Assembly: GCF_017873565.1 (NCBI RefSeq) | Contig: NZ_JAGGKH010000016.1 | Span: 1-64,000 of the forward strand | Reading direction: 5' to 3' | DNA length: 64,000 nucleotides | Origin: Lederbergia galactosidilytica | GTDB taxonomy: Bacteria; Bacillota; Bacilli; Bacillales; Bacillaceae_C | Shown: piece by piece, positions 37,378-46,493 of the stretch | How positions within the stretch are numbered: the stretch's first letter is position 1 | Layout: every line of letters starts with the position of its first letter | Translations under genes and position numbers: made by a program | The notes under the pieces: model-generated | Databases searched by the model: none | The model's input: the letters and a program-made list of their open reading frames with translations, nothing else | Told to the model about the DNA's origin: nothing

Positions 37378-37797
37378 TTATTTTAATACATCAGCTTTAT
37401 AGTTTGAGCGTATATTCTTAGGTATTTTATGATAAATATGAAGAGGGATCCCTACATCATCCTTTATCCTTATTTCTTTATCTGAATCAAATATATCAAG
37501 GAATTCCCAATATGCAATAAAAAATGCTGATCTAGGCTCATGAATAAACTCCATCCATCCCTCTGCAATATGCTCGTCCTTTTCATTGAATACATTAATT
37601 CCTGAGAAGTTTTCAATACGTCCATCTAAATAAGTCGCTTCATGTCCCTCAACACAACTATCAGACCAATCAAATTTAAACCGATTCCAGATTATTCCAT
37701 ACTCTTTTAAATCATCACTTAGTTGTTGCTCAACAGCTAATCTTAATTTAGGCCCCATCATCATGGAGCATCCCATGTTTGTATAATTTGGTTGCAA
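37378..37797 (-). CDS. Hypothetical protein upstream of the bcr-like cluster
   Basis: A 139-aa soluble protein that I do not recognise. It is rich in aromatic and acidic residues (WSDSCVEGHEATYLDG, WMEFIHEPRSAFFIAYWEFLDIF), with five Met in the first 15 residues. TTG 37797 has GGGGAGG at 8 nt. It lies 48 nt upstream of the response regulator on the same strand, so it may be co-transcribed with that antibiotic-response cluster. Confidence 0.65.
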   Translation of the reverse strand: MQPNYTNMGCSMMMGPKLRLAVEQQLSDDLKEYGIIWNRFKFDWSDSCVEGHEATYLDGRIENFSGINVFNEKDEHIAEGWMEFIHEPRSAFFIAYWEFLDIFDSDKEIRIKDDVGIPLHIYHKIPKNIRSNYKADVLK

Positions 37798-38485
37798 ATT
37801 TACCTCCCCTAACTATAAACACGAACAAGATTAGCTTACAAAACAATATTCTGTTTTAAATGAAGAGATTCCGTTTTGTAAAAGATTATTTCAAACGGAT
37901 TCTCGCTGAGAAGTGCTATGTATCATTTAAAAAATTAATCGCCTTATTGCTGTGCTCTGATTCTAGAATAATCTTAATTTGAATAACCTTTACTCTTATT
38001 TTCGTGCAATGACTTGATTGATTATCCATTTTACCGATAAATCTATTTCAATATCGTAGCACATATACAATTACACTACTCACTATCCATAAAAAATGGG
38101 TAAATTGCGAGGCCAAAAGTAGCTCCACGCTAAGAATATATTCCCTAAAATAACAAATGACAAATCATCCCGAACTGTAAAGAAAGCAAATAGGAACATA
38201 GCTCTTGACTAGCGGTAAAATTCAAGATTATTGAAAGGATATCAGGTTAAAAAAAGTACGGATGTGTGAAGATTATGTGTATGAAGTATTAGATGATCGG
38301 ATTATAAATAAACTGTGTCTTTGAAAAACTATGTGCTAAGAAAATTCAGTTTCTATCTATTATCAGATCTCATCTTTATTTAAACATTTAAAAAACGAAT
38401 ATCAATCTTTGCCCACCCACTACGTTATACACACACCTAGGACAGATCATAGACATTTTTAACTAGGTTAAGAACGATTAGAAAA
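37798..38485. other. 690-bp region without a recognisable gene
   Basis: AT-rich, with no frame combining length and a ribosome site. A short frame near 38260-38330 is unsupported. No known RNA motif seen. Confidence 0.4.
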
Positions 38486-39247
38486 CTAGAATAAATTTGT
38501 ATCTTCTGGTTTAGGATTTTGCGCTTTTGAATCTCCTAATTTTGCTATATAATCTATCAAGAAATGAAAGACGACAAGTGGCAAAATTGAACTTATCCCA
38601 ATATATAAGATAGAAAATATTACTCCAAAAACAGTTGTCCTTAAAACTCCAGTTGTAAATCCTTGATATGTGTGAGCTAGCCCGAACAATAATGAGGAAA
38701 TTATTATTATTAACCAAACTGAGAAATTAGGAAATAAATACGTTAAAGCAAAGATTAGAAAACCTCTATAGATGATTTCTTCCGTAATCCCTGCTGTTAG
38801 CGAAACATAATTCCATAGTCTTTTCTCTTTATTAGTAATAGGCATAATTTCTGAATAGTCGATATTTCCCCATTCCTTTTCTTTGATTTGTGTAAATTTA
38901 GTTCTAATCTTATCACTAAATGGATAGCCAATAGAATAATATAAGATTCCAAATAAATAAAGAACCCCTATAGTTAATACAGCATAAGTAACTAATGGCC
39001 CTAATGTGTCCGTGTTAATACTTGGAATAGATAGACCAATATCTTTTAAAGTGAGTTCAGTAAAAACAACTAATAGTAAAATAAACACAGTGGGAATCCA
39101 TAGACCAATTATTGCATTTTTATAGTATTTTAACCTCGCATCTTGGTTTTCTTTTAAGTCAATTTTAAATTTTTGAAAATCAAAATATCCAATAATTGGC
39201 TCATATATTATTATAAAGACGATTACTAACCAAAAACCATATTCCAA
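38486..39247 (-). CDS. CPBP-family intramembrane metalloprotease
   Basis: About 253 aa with seven or eight helices. The CAAX-protease/bacteriocin-processing motifs are all seen: EEIIYRGF (EExxxR), LLFGLAHTYQG (FxxxH) and VVFHFLID (HxxxD), so the glutamic-type active site is intact. Such proteins can process or protect against peptides. Start is uncertain. TTG 39247 lies 9 nt after GGAGGG. Upstream ATG codons (39265, 39289) lack a ribosome site. It is monocistronic. Confidence 0.87.
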   Translation of the reverse strand: MEYGFWLVIVFIIIYEPIIGYFDFQKFKIDLKENQDARLKYYKNAIIGLWIPTVFILLLVVFTELTLKDIGLSIPSINTDTLGPLVTYAVLTIGVLYLFGILYYSIGYPFSDKIRTKFTQIKEKEWGNIDYSEIMPITNKEKRLWNYVSLTAGITEEIIYRGFLIFALTYLFPNFSVWLIIIISSLLFGLAHTYQGFTTGVLRTTVFGVIFSILYIGISSILPLVVFHFLIDYIAKLGDSKAQNPKPEDTNLF

Positions 39248-39396
39248 AGAATTCACTCCCTCCATTTTTCGAATAAATCTTTTAAACAATAGGAAGCTTC
39301 GTATAACTTTTAAGGAGAACTATAACAAACACTTTTAAAAAACATGACGCCTTAAAAGTAGAGGTGTTTATTTCAACCTTACTTATTAGTGGGGAA

Positions 39397-39590
39397 GAGG
39401 CTGGGACATAACTAAAATGCTAAGCCTCAAAAGTGAATATTGCATTACCTTAGCAGGAAATATACGTAAACTCCTGCGGGAAGTAAGAGTTCGACAAGAC
39501 CCCGGAAGGCGAAGTATATTTCCGGAGTGGGTTATTTTCACGCTAATAGTTTGGACTTTACTTAAGCGAAAACACTTTTGTCCCAGCCTC
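39397..39590 (+). repeat. Inverted-terminus repeat, family S, copy 2
   Basis: 194 bp from GAGGCTGGGAC to GTCCCAGCCTC, extended by AA/TT at the ends. The centre has CTCCTGCGGGA and CCGGAAGG blocks reminiscent of family R. It ends 3 bp before the methyltransferase stop codon, so it inserted immediately behind that gene. Confidence 0.82.
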
Positions 39591-39593
39591 TTC

Positions 39594-40202
39594 TTATTCA
39601 TTAACTCCAAGTACACAAACAGCTGCATTGGGGTTCATTTCCTTTATTGTCGTTTTAATTTGAGAAAATCCTGCTTCTTTTAGATAACGAGCGATGTCAT
39701 CCCCTAGTTTTTGAGAAGTCTCTTCTGTTGCGCCTTTCATGTACGGTAGCATCGTTAGGGCAATAAGACCATTTGGTTTCATGATTTGGCGTATTTTCTT
39801 CAATGCTTTAACAGGATCCTTCCAAAAAATAATGGAATTAACCGAAAGCACCTTATCAAACTTTAACTCAGACGGAGATATGCTACTAACTTCTCCAAGT
39901 TTTAATGTCACTTTTCCTTCTTGTATGGCTTTTATATTCCTTTTTTTTGCTTGCCGAAACATTACGGTGGAGTAATCAATTCCAACATAATGCCCGCCAT
40001 GAATTAATTTTGAAATTAATTTAGTGGCAATCCCTGGACCAAAACCGATTTCTAAAACATTATCCGTTCTTTGTATATTTAACAACGAGATCGTCCACTT
40101 GTTTTTTTCGACACCAGTGGATGCCATTAAATTACCTGCGATACTGCCGAAAATGCCTTCTGGCTTCCCAAACTGTAAAGAAAACTTTTTTAAAATCCCC
40201 AC
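39594..40202 (-). CDS. Class I SAM-dependent methyltransferase
   Basis: About 202 aa. The SAM-binding motif I is VLEIGFGPGIATKLI, with the acidic residue of motif II in GGHYVGIDYS and motif post-I FDKVLSVNSIIFW. It resembles the UbiE/MenG-like group of small-molecule methyltransferases. The substrate is unknown. GTG 40202 follows AGGAGG at 9 nt. A longer frame start at 40244 overlaps the upstream MarR gene. It is downstream of that regulator with a 38-nt gap and probably regulated by it. Confidence 0.85.
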   Translation of the reverse strand: MGILKKFSLQFGKPEGIFGSIAGNLMASTGVEKNKWTISLLNIQRTDNVLEIGFGPGIATKLISKLIHGGHYVGIDYSTVMFRQAKKRNIKAIQEGKVTLKLGEVSSISPSELKFDKVLSVNSIIFWKDPVKALKKIRQIMKPNGLIALTMLPYMKGATEETSQKLGDDIARYLKEAGFSQIKTTIKEMNPNAAVCVLGVNE

Positions 40203-40240
40203 CCCCAAAAACCTCCTTTTATTAATAGTGTAACAATGAA

Positions 40241-40693
40241 TCACTCTCGCAATTTCTTTTTAGTTTGCTCCATGTTTAAAAGTAGCTGATCCAAGAGATT
40301 GAATAGTTGTGTTTTTTCACTTTGCTCAAATCCTTTTAGTAAATGATTTTCCAATTCTTCAGCCATCGGTTCTACCGTCTGGTCAATAAACTTCTTCCCT
40401 TTTTCACTTAGTAATAGAATTTTTGCTCTTAAATCATTAGGGTGCTGTTTTCTAATAATTAGCCCTTTTCGTTCTAATTGTTCAAGTAAAACAGTTAATG
40501 TTGAGGACTTGACATCAAGATAATGGAGTAATTGTTTTTGTGTTATTGCTTCACCATCCTTAAGACAAAACATCACATTTAATTGAGCATTAGTTATTCC
40601 GTATGGTTCGGCTTTTATTTGAATTAATTGGGATAAAGAATGGGAAAGTCTTTTAATATAGGCAGGTAATTGGTGTTTTTCTGGCTGATTCAT
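40241..40693 (-). CDS. MarR-family regulator
   Basis: 150 aa with helix-turn-helix QKQLLHYLDVKSSTLTVLLEQLERKGLI (about 55-85) and the wing RKQHPNDLRAK, followed by dimer helices rich in leucine. ATG 40693 or the preceding ATG is used (AAAGGG site). It leads an operon with the methyltransferase. A dyad at 40711-40727 just upstream is the likely autoregulatory site. Ligand unknown. Confidence 0.87.
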   Translation of the reverse strand: MNQPEKHQLPAYIKRLSHSLSQLIQIKAEPYGITNAQLNVMFCLKDGEAITQKQLLHYLDVKSSTLTVLLEQLERKGLIIRKQHPNDLRAKILLLSEKGKKFIDQTVEPMAEELENHLLKGFEQSEKTQLFNLLDQLLLNMEQTKKKLRE

Positions 40694-40710
40694 CATATCA
40701 TCCCTTTTAG

Positions 40711-40727
40711 TTAGTTAGACTAGCTAA
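40711..40727 (-). promoter_or_regulatory. Probable MarR operator
   Basis: TTAGTTAG, A, CTAGCTAA is a 17-bp dyad with one mismatched pair, about 18 bp upstream of the MarR start. Confidence 0.65.
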
Positions 40728-40923
40728 TTAAAATATAAATAATGGCTTCTTCATTGTCAAGTACATTTCGGAGAAACATTTCTTTAAAACGTGTGAATAG
40801 AATATCCGAAACAATTCCTTCACCTCTCATCATATTTTTAAATTAATATTTAGATAAAAAGAAAAAACACATGTCCAATTACTTTAGTTGTAATTGTTGC
40901 CATATGTTTTTCACACAATCTTA

Positions 40924-41475
40924 TTAGGATTTGTTTCTGTTCATTATACCCCGTTGCAAATAAATCATTTCTTCGGCAAGTTTTTCTATTCTCTCGTTAA
41001 TCCGTTTATCGGTGATTTCATCCGTTTCGGTATCAAAGGAATGATTTTGGATGAAGACATTTCCTGTTGGAACAAGTCCTTTAAAATAAGATAAGATGGA
41101 TCCTAAATGGTATTCCAAGACAAGGAAATGTTTATTCGTCCACCCTGTTGCCACCATTCCTGTCACTTTATGTCTGAATGCATATTCGGGTAAGTGATCA
41201 AAGAGGTTTTTTAAAGCACCTGAAAGGGATGCTTGATAAATAGGTGTACCGAATACAAGAAAATCTGCTGATAAAATTTTTCGCACAACTTTCCGAGTAT
41301 CTTCATTATAAGCTGCTAATGGGAGTCCAGCTGAAAATTCAATGTCGAAATCTCTAAGGTCAATTAATTCTGTCTCTACAGTCGGATCATGGTGTCGAGC
41401 AGCAGTCAAAACACTATGTACAGCGACAGATGTTTTTTCACCAGCAAGTGTTCCAGATACACCGACAAGTTTCAT
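40924..41475 (-). CDS. NADPH-dependent FMN reductase (SsuE-like)
   Basis: A 183-aa flavodoxin-like reductase. The phosphate-binding loop is GVSGTLAGEKTS, and FGTPIYQASLSGALKNLFDHLPE is the conserved second motif. Relatives supply reduced FMN to monooxygenases or reduce azo and quinone compounds. ATG 41475 follows AGAGGTGGG; an upstream GTG overlaps that site. It is monocistronic with no linked monooxygenase. Confidence 0.87.
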   Translation of the reverse strand: MKLVGVSGTLAGEKTSVAVHSVLTAARHHDPTVETELIDLRDFDIEFSAGLPLAAYNEDTRKVVRKILSADFLVFGTPIYQASLSGALKNLFDHLPEYAFRHKVTGMVATGWTNKHFLVLEYHLGSILSYFKGLVPTGNVFIQNHSFDTETDEITDKRINERIEKLAEEMIYLQRGIMNRNKS

Positions 41476-41544
41476 TATTCCCACCTCTTTTCATATTAAG
41501 TGAAATTTAAATCAATGTTTTTTCCATCTCTCACTGATGCAAGA

Positions 41545-41607
41545 TGAACTCAGGCCTAAATTAACCGCTCCAAAATTGTCGCCTGAGTGACCAACATCCT
41601 GTTGGCC
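41545..41607 (+). repeat. Tandem hairpin repeat, intergenic copy
   Basis: A stem ACTCAGGC/GCCTGAGT is followed by TGACCAACATCCTGTTGGCC (41588-41607), whose CCAACA and TGTTGG arms form a tight 3-nt-loop hairpin. The same 20 bases occur inside the tnpB pseudogene at 58299-58318 (opposite strand), also next to another hairpin. Confidence 0.6.
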
Positions 41608-41857
41608 CAAATTAATGAGTTTCCGATCCTTTTATGTTCCTAATTCCAAATTTCCCTTCTTCCTTACACTTCTCATTGACGGCTATATTATACACCTCCA
41701 TTCCATATATAAACAAGCGTTCCTAGGTCTGTGTTCCCGTTCCCCTCTCTGATGTACGAATATTTAGCAAATAAAAACAGGCACATAATAAAAAAAAGAA
41801 AGAGGAAAAAATGCCCCCCTTTCCTCTATTCTCTAGATCAATTAATGCCTTGCTATT

Positions 41858-41974
41858 TTACTCAAATAAAAAACGAGCAATCCAATTCCCTGCCATAAAT
41901 TTTACCGCCATAATGCCAACCACAATTCCGATACCTAATATTATATGAATAGTTTGCTTTTTGAAGCTAGTCAT
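41858..41974 (-). CDS. Small membrane protein (38 aa)
   Basis: A 38-codon frame with a good AAAGGTAGGA ribosome site. It encodes a basic start (MTSFKKQ), one hydrophobic helix (IHIILGIGIVVGIMAVKFMAG) and a short tail. No homologue is recognised. Its position directly upstream of no other gene and behind the AraC gene suggests an independent single-span peptide. The ribosome site, basic-then-hydrophobic layout and clean stop support translation. Confidence 0.5.
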   Translation of the reverse strand: MTSFKKQTIHIILGIGIVVGIMAVKFMAGNWIARFLFE

Positions 41975-42000
41975 ACCATCCTACCTTTCATTAAGGACTT

Positions 42001-42885
42001 TTAATCTTCAAAAGATAAATTGACAGGTTCATCTAAAAGTTGAACGGAAAAATCAATATTAGTTGTCGGTGTTTGTTGATCCACTTCCGCAAATTTAAGT
42101 TCATCTATCCACACTTGCCCGCTTCCCGAGAGTAATACACCAAAGGCGATAACTGCACTATTAGTAGGAACATCTAGAACAATAGAGTAGTGATTCCATT
42201 CAGAATCTCCTATTATGGGGCGGTCACTCATATTATCAAATTGCATGACATCCCCAAGTGTGTCATCGATTCTCATCCAGAAGCCACAGAATCCATCTAC
42301 ATTTTTGGATTTGATAAATCCAGATAATTTTAATCTTTTGCCAAGGTATTTCTCAGCTTTAAATTGTTGCATCATCGTCGCGAATTCTTCTTGAGATTGA
42401 GTGGAAACAGATTTTAAATATCCAGATGCATTTCCTTTATGAAAGTTTTCCCTATCAATCCCAATCTGATAGTTAAACGGATGGCTCCCACTTAATTGCC
42501 AGCCTATTAGTAACGGATCAGTCTTTTCCACCATTGTTTCCTCCCTTTGCATAGTTAATTTACTCATGATTTTACGATATTGTCCTGGCGGTAATTCATA
42601 ATACTTTTTAAAGGATCGGGTAAATGATTCTTGTGTTTCAAAACGATAATAGAAAGCAATATCTATTATCCTTCTGTCCGAATTAAGTAGCATGTTAGCT
42701 GAATTAGCAATTCGTCGATAGCGAATATATTCAGAAACCGTTACACCAATCTCTCTTTGAAAAATACGATGAAAGTGATACTTGGAAAAGCCAGCATATT
42801 GAGCAATGCTCTCTAAGGAAAGTTCTTCTTGTAAGTTTTTCTCGATAAAATCAATTGTTTTTTGGATTATCGGACGGTAACTCAT
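42001..42885 (-). CDS. AraC-family regulator with beta-sandwich C-terminus
   Basis: 294 aa. The DNA-binding domain is N-terminal (residues 5-105): SLESIAQYAGFSKYHFHRIFQREIGVTVSEYIRYRR and IAFYYRFETQESFTRSFKKYY. The C-terminal part (about 130-290) is not the usual GyrI-like ligand domain. Runs such as YLGKRLKLSGFIKSKNV, GFWMRIDD and GSGQVWIDELKFAEVD resemble carbohydrate-binding jelly-roll modules. It is monocistronic, 26 nt downstream of nothing obvious, so its target and ligand are unknown. Confidence 0.82.
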   Translation of the reverse strand: MSYRPIIQKTIDFIEKNLQEELSLESIAQYAGFSKYHFHRIFQREIGVTVSEYIRYRRIANSANMLLNSDRRIIDIAFYYRFETQESFTRSFKKYYELPPGQYRKIMSKLTMQREETMVEKTDPLLIGWQLSGSHPFNYQIGIDRENFHKGNASGYLKSVSTQSQEEFATMMQQFKAEKYLGKRLKLSGFIKSKNVDGFCGFWMRIDDTLGDVMQFDNMSDRPIIGDSEWNHYSIVLDVPTNSAVIAFGVLLSGSGQVWIDELKFAEVDQQTPTTNIDFSVQLLDEPVNLSFED

Positions 42886-43271
42886 TCTTCCTGTAACCTC
42901 CTCACAAGTAAGATAACAAAAAAGATAGACAACTTTTTGACATATATTGCTTTTCTAAGATAATCATAATGATATTTTGTTAATCAATCCAAAAGCGTAG
43001 GCGCAAGTTTAACGACAAACAAACTTTTTAATAAAAAAGATATACGGCGAAGCATGGGCAATGCTGACTTATCGTAGGAAGAAGCTGAAAGTTTACTAGG
43101 CCAGCTAAACGATGAAACTAAAAATTTCTCCGTATCCACTAGCGACTACTTTATAATTGCCTAAACCATTTAAAAAATCGAAAGTCCTGATTTTTGCATC
43201 TGGAAACCTTCGATTCTCAAATTTTATAGATTTTCAAAAGCTAACCTGCTTTACAGAAATAAATTTATCCC
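42886..43271. other. Intergenic region between AraC and MarR genes
   Basis: Contains only the MarR terminator at 43170-43216. No coding sequence or known motif otherwise. Confidence 0.5.
43170..43216 (-). terminator. Terminator of the MarR gene next to namA
   Basis: On the minus strand AATCGAAGG and CTTTCGATT form the stem, followed by TTTTTTAAA. Confidence 0.65.
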
Positions 43272-43685
43272 TTATTCAAGAAGTCTTTTAATATTCTGTA
43301 TATCTTTCTCGCTCATCTGCGACTGTAAACGATTATTAATTAAGTTTTGCATCTCCTGAATAAGTTCTGCACCTTCTTTCATAAGGAAAATATCGACAGA
43401 ACGTTTATCTTTTGCATCTGTTTGCCTTTCAACCAGCCGCCCGGCTCGATGTTGTTCCAATCTTGTAACTAAGCGTGATAGAGCACTATGACTAAGACCC
43501 ACTTTTGGCACTAAATCTGATAACCTCATCTTCATTTGTTCTGATTGTGTCAAATAATGCATAAGGTAGAATTCTTTTATTCCTAATTGGTAGTGATCTT
43601 GGAGTGTATAATCCATTGCTTTTAGTATGCGGTCATGATATTTCGTCAAATTCATCCAAGCATTAAATAGTTCATTATTATTCAT
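43272..43685 (-). CDS. MarR-family regulator of namA
   Basis: A 137-aa winged-helix regulator: RLSDLVPKVGLSHSALSRLVTRLEQHRAGRLVERQTDAKDKRS forms the recognition helix and wing. Start at 43685 (second ATG) has AAAGGATT at suitable distance. It is divergent from the NamA gene across 130 bp with two TGCA-rich repeats, so it probably controls NamA. Its inducer, perhaps an electrophile or quinone, is unknown. Confidence 0.86.
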   Translation of the reverse strand: MNNNELFNAWMNLTKYHDRILKAMDYTLQDHYQLGIKEFYLMHYLTQSEQMKMRLSDLVPKVGLSHSALSRLVTRLEQHRAGRLVERQTDAKDKRSVDIFLMKEGAELIQEMQNLINNRLQSQMSEKDIQNIKRLLE

Positions 43686-43743
43686 AATCATAATCCTTTC
43701 TAGCCTTATTGATTGACATTATTATATCATGAACTATATTATA

Positions 43744-43787
43744 TGCATGTGCAAACAAACAAAATTCCATATTTAAATGCATGCACA
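43744..43787. promoter_or_regulatory. Repeated TGCATG sites between MarR and namA
   Basis: TGCATGTGCA (43744-43753) and TGCATGCACA (43778-43787) are near copies 34 bp apart in the divergent promoter region. They are candidate MarR operators. Confidence 0.45.
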
Positions 43788-43816
43788 CGCAAATTACATG
43801 AAGGGAGTTCTTTACT

Positions 43817-44863
43817 ATGAGTCACCTATTCAGTCCTTATTCAATCAAAAATCTTACATTGAAAAATCGGATTGTGATGGCTCCGATGTGCCAGTATTCA
43901 GTCACTAAAGAAGATGGTGCCCCTAATGATTGGCACTTTGTTCACTACGTTTCAAGAGCAATCGGGGGAACAGGTCTTATCATTATGGAAATGACTAGTG
44001 TTACCCCTGAAGGGCGGATTACAAATGGTGATCTTGGTCTTTGGTCAGATGAACAAATCCCCCATTACCAACGACTTGTTCAGGAAATTAAAAAGTACGG
44101 TACAAAGGTTGGCATTCAGATTGCTCATGCAGGCAGGAAAGCAGAAGATGCCGAACAACCAGTAGGAGCTTCCGCTATACCTGTAGAAGTATTACTAGAA
44201 GAAACCATGAATGGTGAACTTAAACCTCCAAGAGCTTTAACAACCCAAGAAGTAAAAGAAACTATTCAGCACTTTAAACACGCCGCAGAGCGAGCGATAA
44301 AAGCGGGATTTGATACAATCGAATTGCATGGTGCTCATGGTTATCTCTTACATCAGTTTATGTCACCAAGCATCAATAATCGGACAGATGAGTATGGAGA
44401 AGACCTAGCGCTCTTTGGTGAAGAAGTTATAGAGGCAGTCAAAAGTGTAATGCCAGTAGATATGCCATTAATCATGCGCTTGTCTGCCATTGAGTACATA
44501 GATGAAGGCTATGGGTTGCAACACTCTATTGATATGGCAAAACGTTTTAAAAAAGCTGGTGTCGATGTTTTTCATGTCTCAAGTGGTGGGGAAGGACCTC
44601 CCGGAGAACGTAAACCGCAAAACACACCAGGCTATCAGGTTCCTTTTGCTCGCGAGTTTAAAAAACAATTAAATCTTCCAGTAATCACTGTTGGTAAGTT
44701 AAGCAGTCCAGAATTGGCAGAAGCAACCATTTCCAATGGAGATGCGGAACTTGTAGCTATTGCAAGAGGCTTGTTGAATGATCCTTATTGGGGATTGCAT
44801 GCAGAGAAAAAATTAACTCACAAAGTAACCACTCCTTTTCAATATGAAAGAGGAATAAGATAA
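43817..44863 (+). CDS. namA: NADPH dehydrogenase NamA (YqjM, old yellow enzyme)
   Basis: A 348-aa FMN enzyme of the OYE family that reduces activated C=C bonds in enals, quinones and nitro compounds. YqjM marks are the redox-tuning cysteine in MAPMCQYSV (Cys25), the active-site histidines of ELHGAHGYLLHQFMSP, and NNRTDEYG with the C-terminal YERGIR. AAGGGAG precedes the ATG. It is divergent from a MarR regulator, matching inducible electrophile defence. Confidence 0.93.
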   Translation: MSHLFSPYSIKNLTLKNRIVMAPMCQYSVTKEDGAPNDWHFVHYVSRAIGGTGLIIMEMTSVTPEGRITNGDLGLWSDEQIPHYQRLVQEIKKYGTKVGIQIAHAGRKAEDAEQPVGASAIPVEVLLEETMNGELKPPRALTTQEVKETIQHFKHAAERAIKAGFDTIELHGAHGYLLHQFMSPSINNRTDEYGEDLALFGEEVIEAVKSVMPVDMPLIMRLSAIEYIDEGYGLQHSIDMAKRFKKAGVDVFHVSSGGEGPPGERKPQNTPGYQVPFAREFKKQLNLPVITVGKLSSPELAEATISNGDAELVAIARGLLNDPYWGLHAEKKLTHKVTTPFQYERGIR

Positions 44864-44867
44864 AAGA

Positions 44868-45043
44868 GAGACTAGGACATAACTAAAGTATTAAGCTCCA
44901 AGGATGAACAATAATATTACCTTAGCGGAGGAAATATACGCAGACTTCTGTGGGAGGTGAGGCATCAGTGAGATCCCGGAGTGCGCTAACATGGAAAGCT
45001 CACCAGCCGCCCGCTCCGGAAGTCTACTTCCGGAGCGGGCTAT
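44868..45043 (+). repeat. Inverted-terminus repeat, family S, copy 3 (right end lost)
   Basis: Starts GAGACTAGGACATAACTAAA, parallels copy 2 through the ACCTTAGC and GGAAATATACG blocks, then contains a GC-rich palindrome (CCGCTCCGGAAG..CTTCCGGAGCGG). The closing GTCCCAGCCTC is absent, so this is a degraded copy just behind namA. Confidence 0.7.
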
Positions 45044-45258
45044 AAGCACTTATTAATTCAGATTTTTCTTTGGTGAAAACTTTCTCGGCCAATTCTTTTA
45101 ATTTATATCCATTCTATTTCAATACTTCTTTTCCTCTAAAAATCTGAAAATACCCCTTAAGATCAGACGCTGCCTTATTTCAGAGAAGTGTTCATATGCC
45201 GATGTTGGCAGGAATAAAAGCATGGAAAATCGATAAGTAAAGAAGCTAAACCAGCTAA

Positions 45259-46046
45259 TCAAATAGCAAGTATATGTTTCTTAAATGCATTCGCTATCTG
45301 TATTGGATTTGTAATCGGTAAAAAGTGGTATCCGTTTGGGATCGTGATGACAGATAAATTGAAATGAAGTTGTTTAAATTCTTCTACTTTTTCTTTACTA
45401 AATTCGTCCATACTGTGTTCAGCTAATAGCATAAAAAGGGCTTTTCAATTTTCTGCTTCAAGCAATAATCTTTTATTGTTACTTCATTTGATAAAGTATT
45501 TAATGCCTTTTCGTCACTATGATGGATATATACATTTTCTTTCACCACAAAGTTAGCTTGCAAATACGTTTTAAAATGTGTTCCTTCTTCTTCTGTTAAT
45601 CCTTCCATGGAATGAATCGTTTCACCTATAGCTTGTTCAAGCCCTTCAAACTGTTCAATGACTGGAAATTGAATTTCCTCCTCATCATCTGCTCTTCCAC
45701 CAAGGAAGTAGTAACCACCATCTAATAAGGTTAATGATTCTACATAATGAGGTTATTGAGAATAAAAAGCCTGAATGATCCAACCACCAATAGAATTTCC
45801 GATAAAATGTGCTGATGAAATATTTAGTTTGGATAAAATCTTCTCAATTTCTAATAAAAACGTGGATATAGAATGATCTTCTTGCTTCACTTGATTATGT
45901 CCAGGCAAATCAATGGCAATTATTCTATATTCCTTTAAAGACCGCGCCAAAAATTCATATACTTCTTTTCTTTCACCTAGAGCTGGCAATGCAATAATTG
46001 TTTTATCACTATCTTGATAACCATAAACGTTAAAACGACTCATCAT
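45259..46046 (-). pseudogene. Alpha/beta-hydrolase, disrupted
   Basis: The N-terminal half (45756-46046) has the fold's features: IIALPALGERKEVYEFLARSL and the nucleophile elbow HFIGNSIGGW (GxSxG). An in-frame TAA (45753-45755) interrupts it after FYSQ, where relatives continue PHYVESLTLLDGG. That sequence does follow in the same frame. Near 45440 a one-base frameshift then moves the end (MLLAEHSMDEFSKEKV, IPNGYHFLP with the catalytic His) to another frame. With two repairs, a complete hydrolase of about 260 aa is obtained. It is a recent pseudogene. Confidence 0.85.
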
Positions 46047-46421
46047 TTCTCCCCCTAATACTAACTATTTAATTAGTATACTAAAATAGAAATACAGTTA
46101 CATAACATCTGTCGCTTCGGAATAGTAATGGATGATAATACTTTCTGAATCCTTCTCTTAGAATCAATAAAAAGGAAGCCAATTTGAATAAAGCTAATTA
46201 AAAGGAGTTCCTCAAAAACTTTGTGTTTGACTATTCCCCCGTCTGATCTTCTCACCTGAAACTATTTTAGGCATATACATTAGTTTGGATTAGAACTGGA
46301 TATTTAGAAAAAGTGAAATGGTAGTAAGAACCCACTAACATTAAAATTATTATTTTTAGTCATGTTCTTCTCTTTACGAATTTAAGTCATATAATCTTTT
46401 TGAAATAATCAATCCATTTAA
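46047..46421. other. Intergenic region
   Basis: No convincing gene. A 60-codon minus-strand frame at 46073-46255 lacks a ribosome site and family. Promoter elements of the next gene begin at 46422. Confidence 0.4.
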
Positions 46422-46450
46422 TTGAGAATTATTATCACTTGTAGTATATT
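46422..46450 (+). promoter_or_regulatory. Promoter with Fur box
   Basis: TTGAGA (46422-46427), a 17-nt spacer and TATATT (46445-46450). TGAGAATTATTATCA (46423-46437) matches the 7-1-7 Fur consensus TGATAATNATTATCA at all but one position and overlaps the -35 box. Confidence 0.8.
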
Positions 46451-46493
46451 AGATAGTAACGATACTTATAATTGAGCAGGGGGAGAATAGATA

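Noticed and set aside
46073-46255. 60-codon frame between the hydrolase relic and the Fur promoter
   Set aside because: No ribosome site or homology visible.
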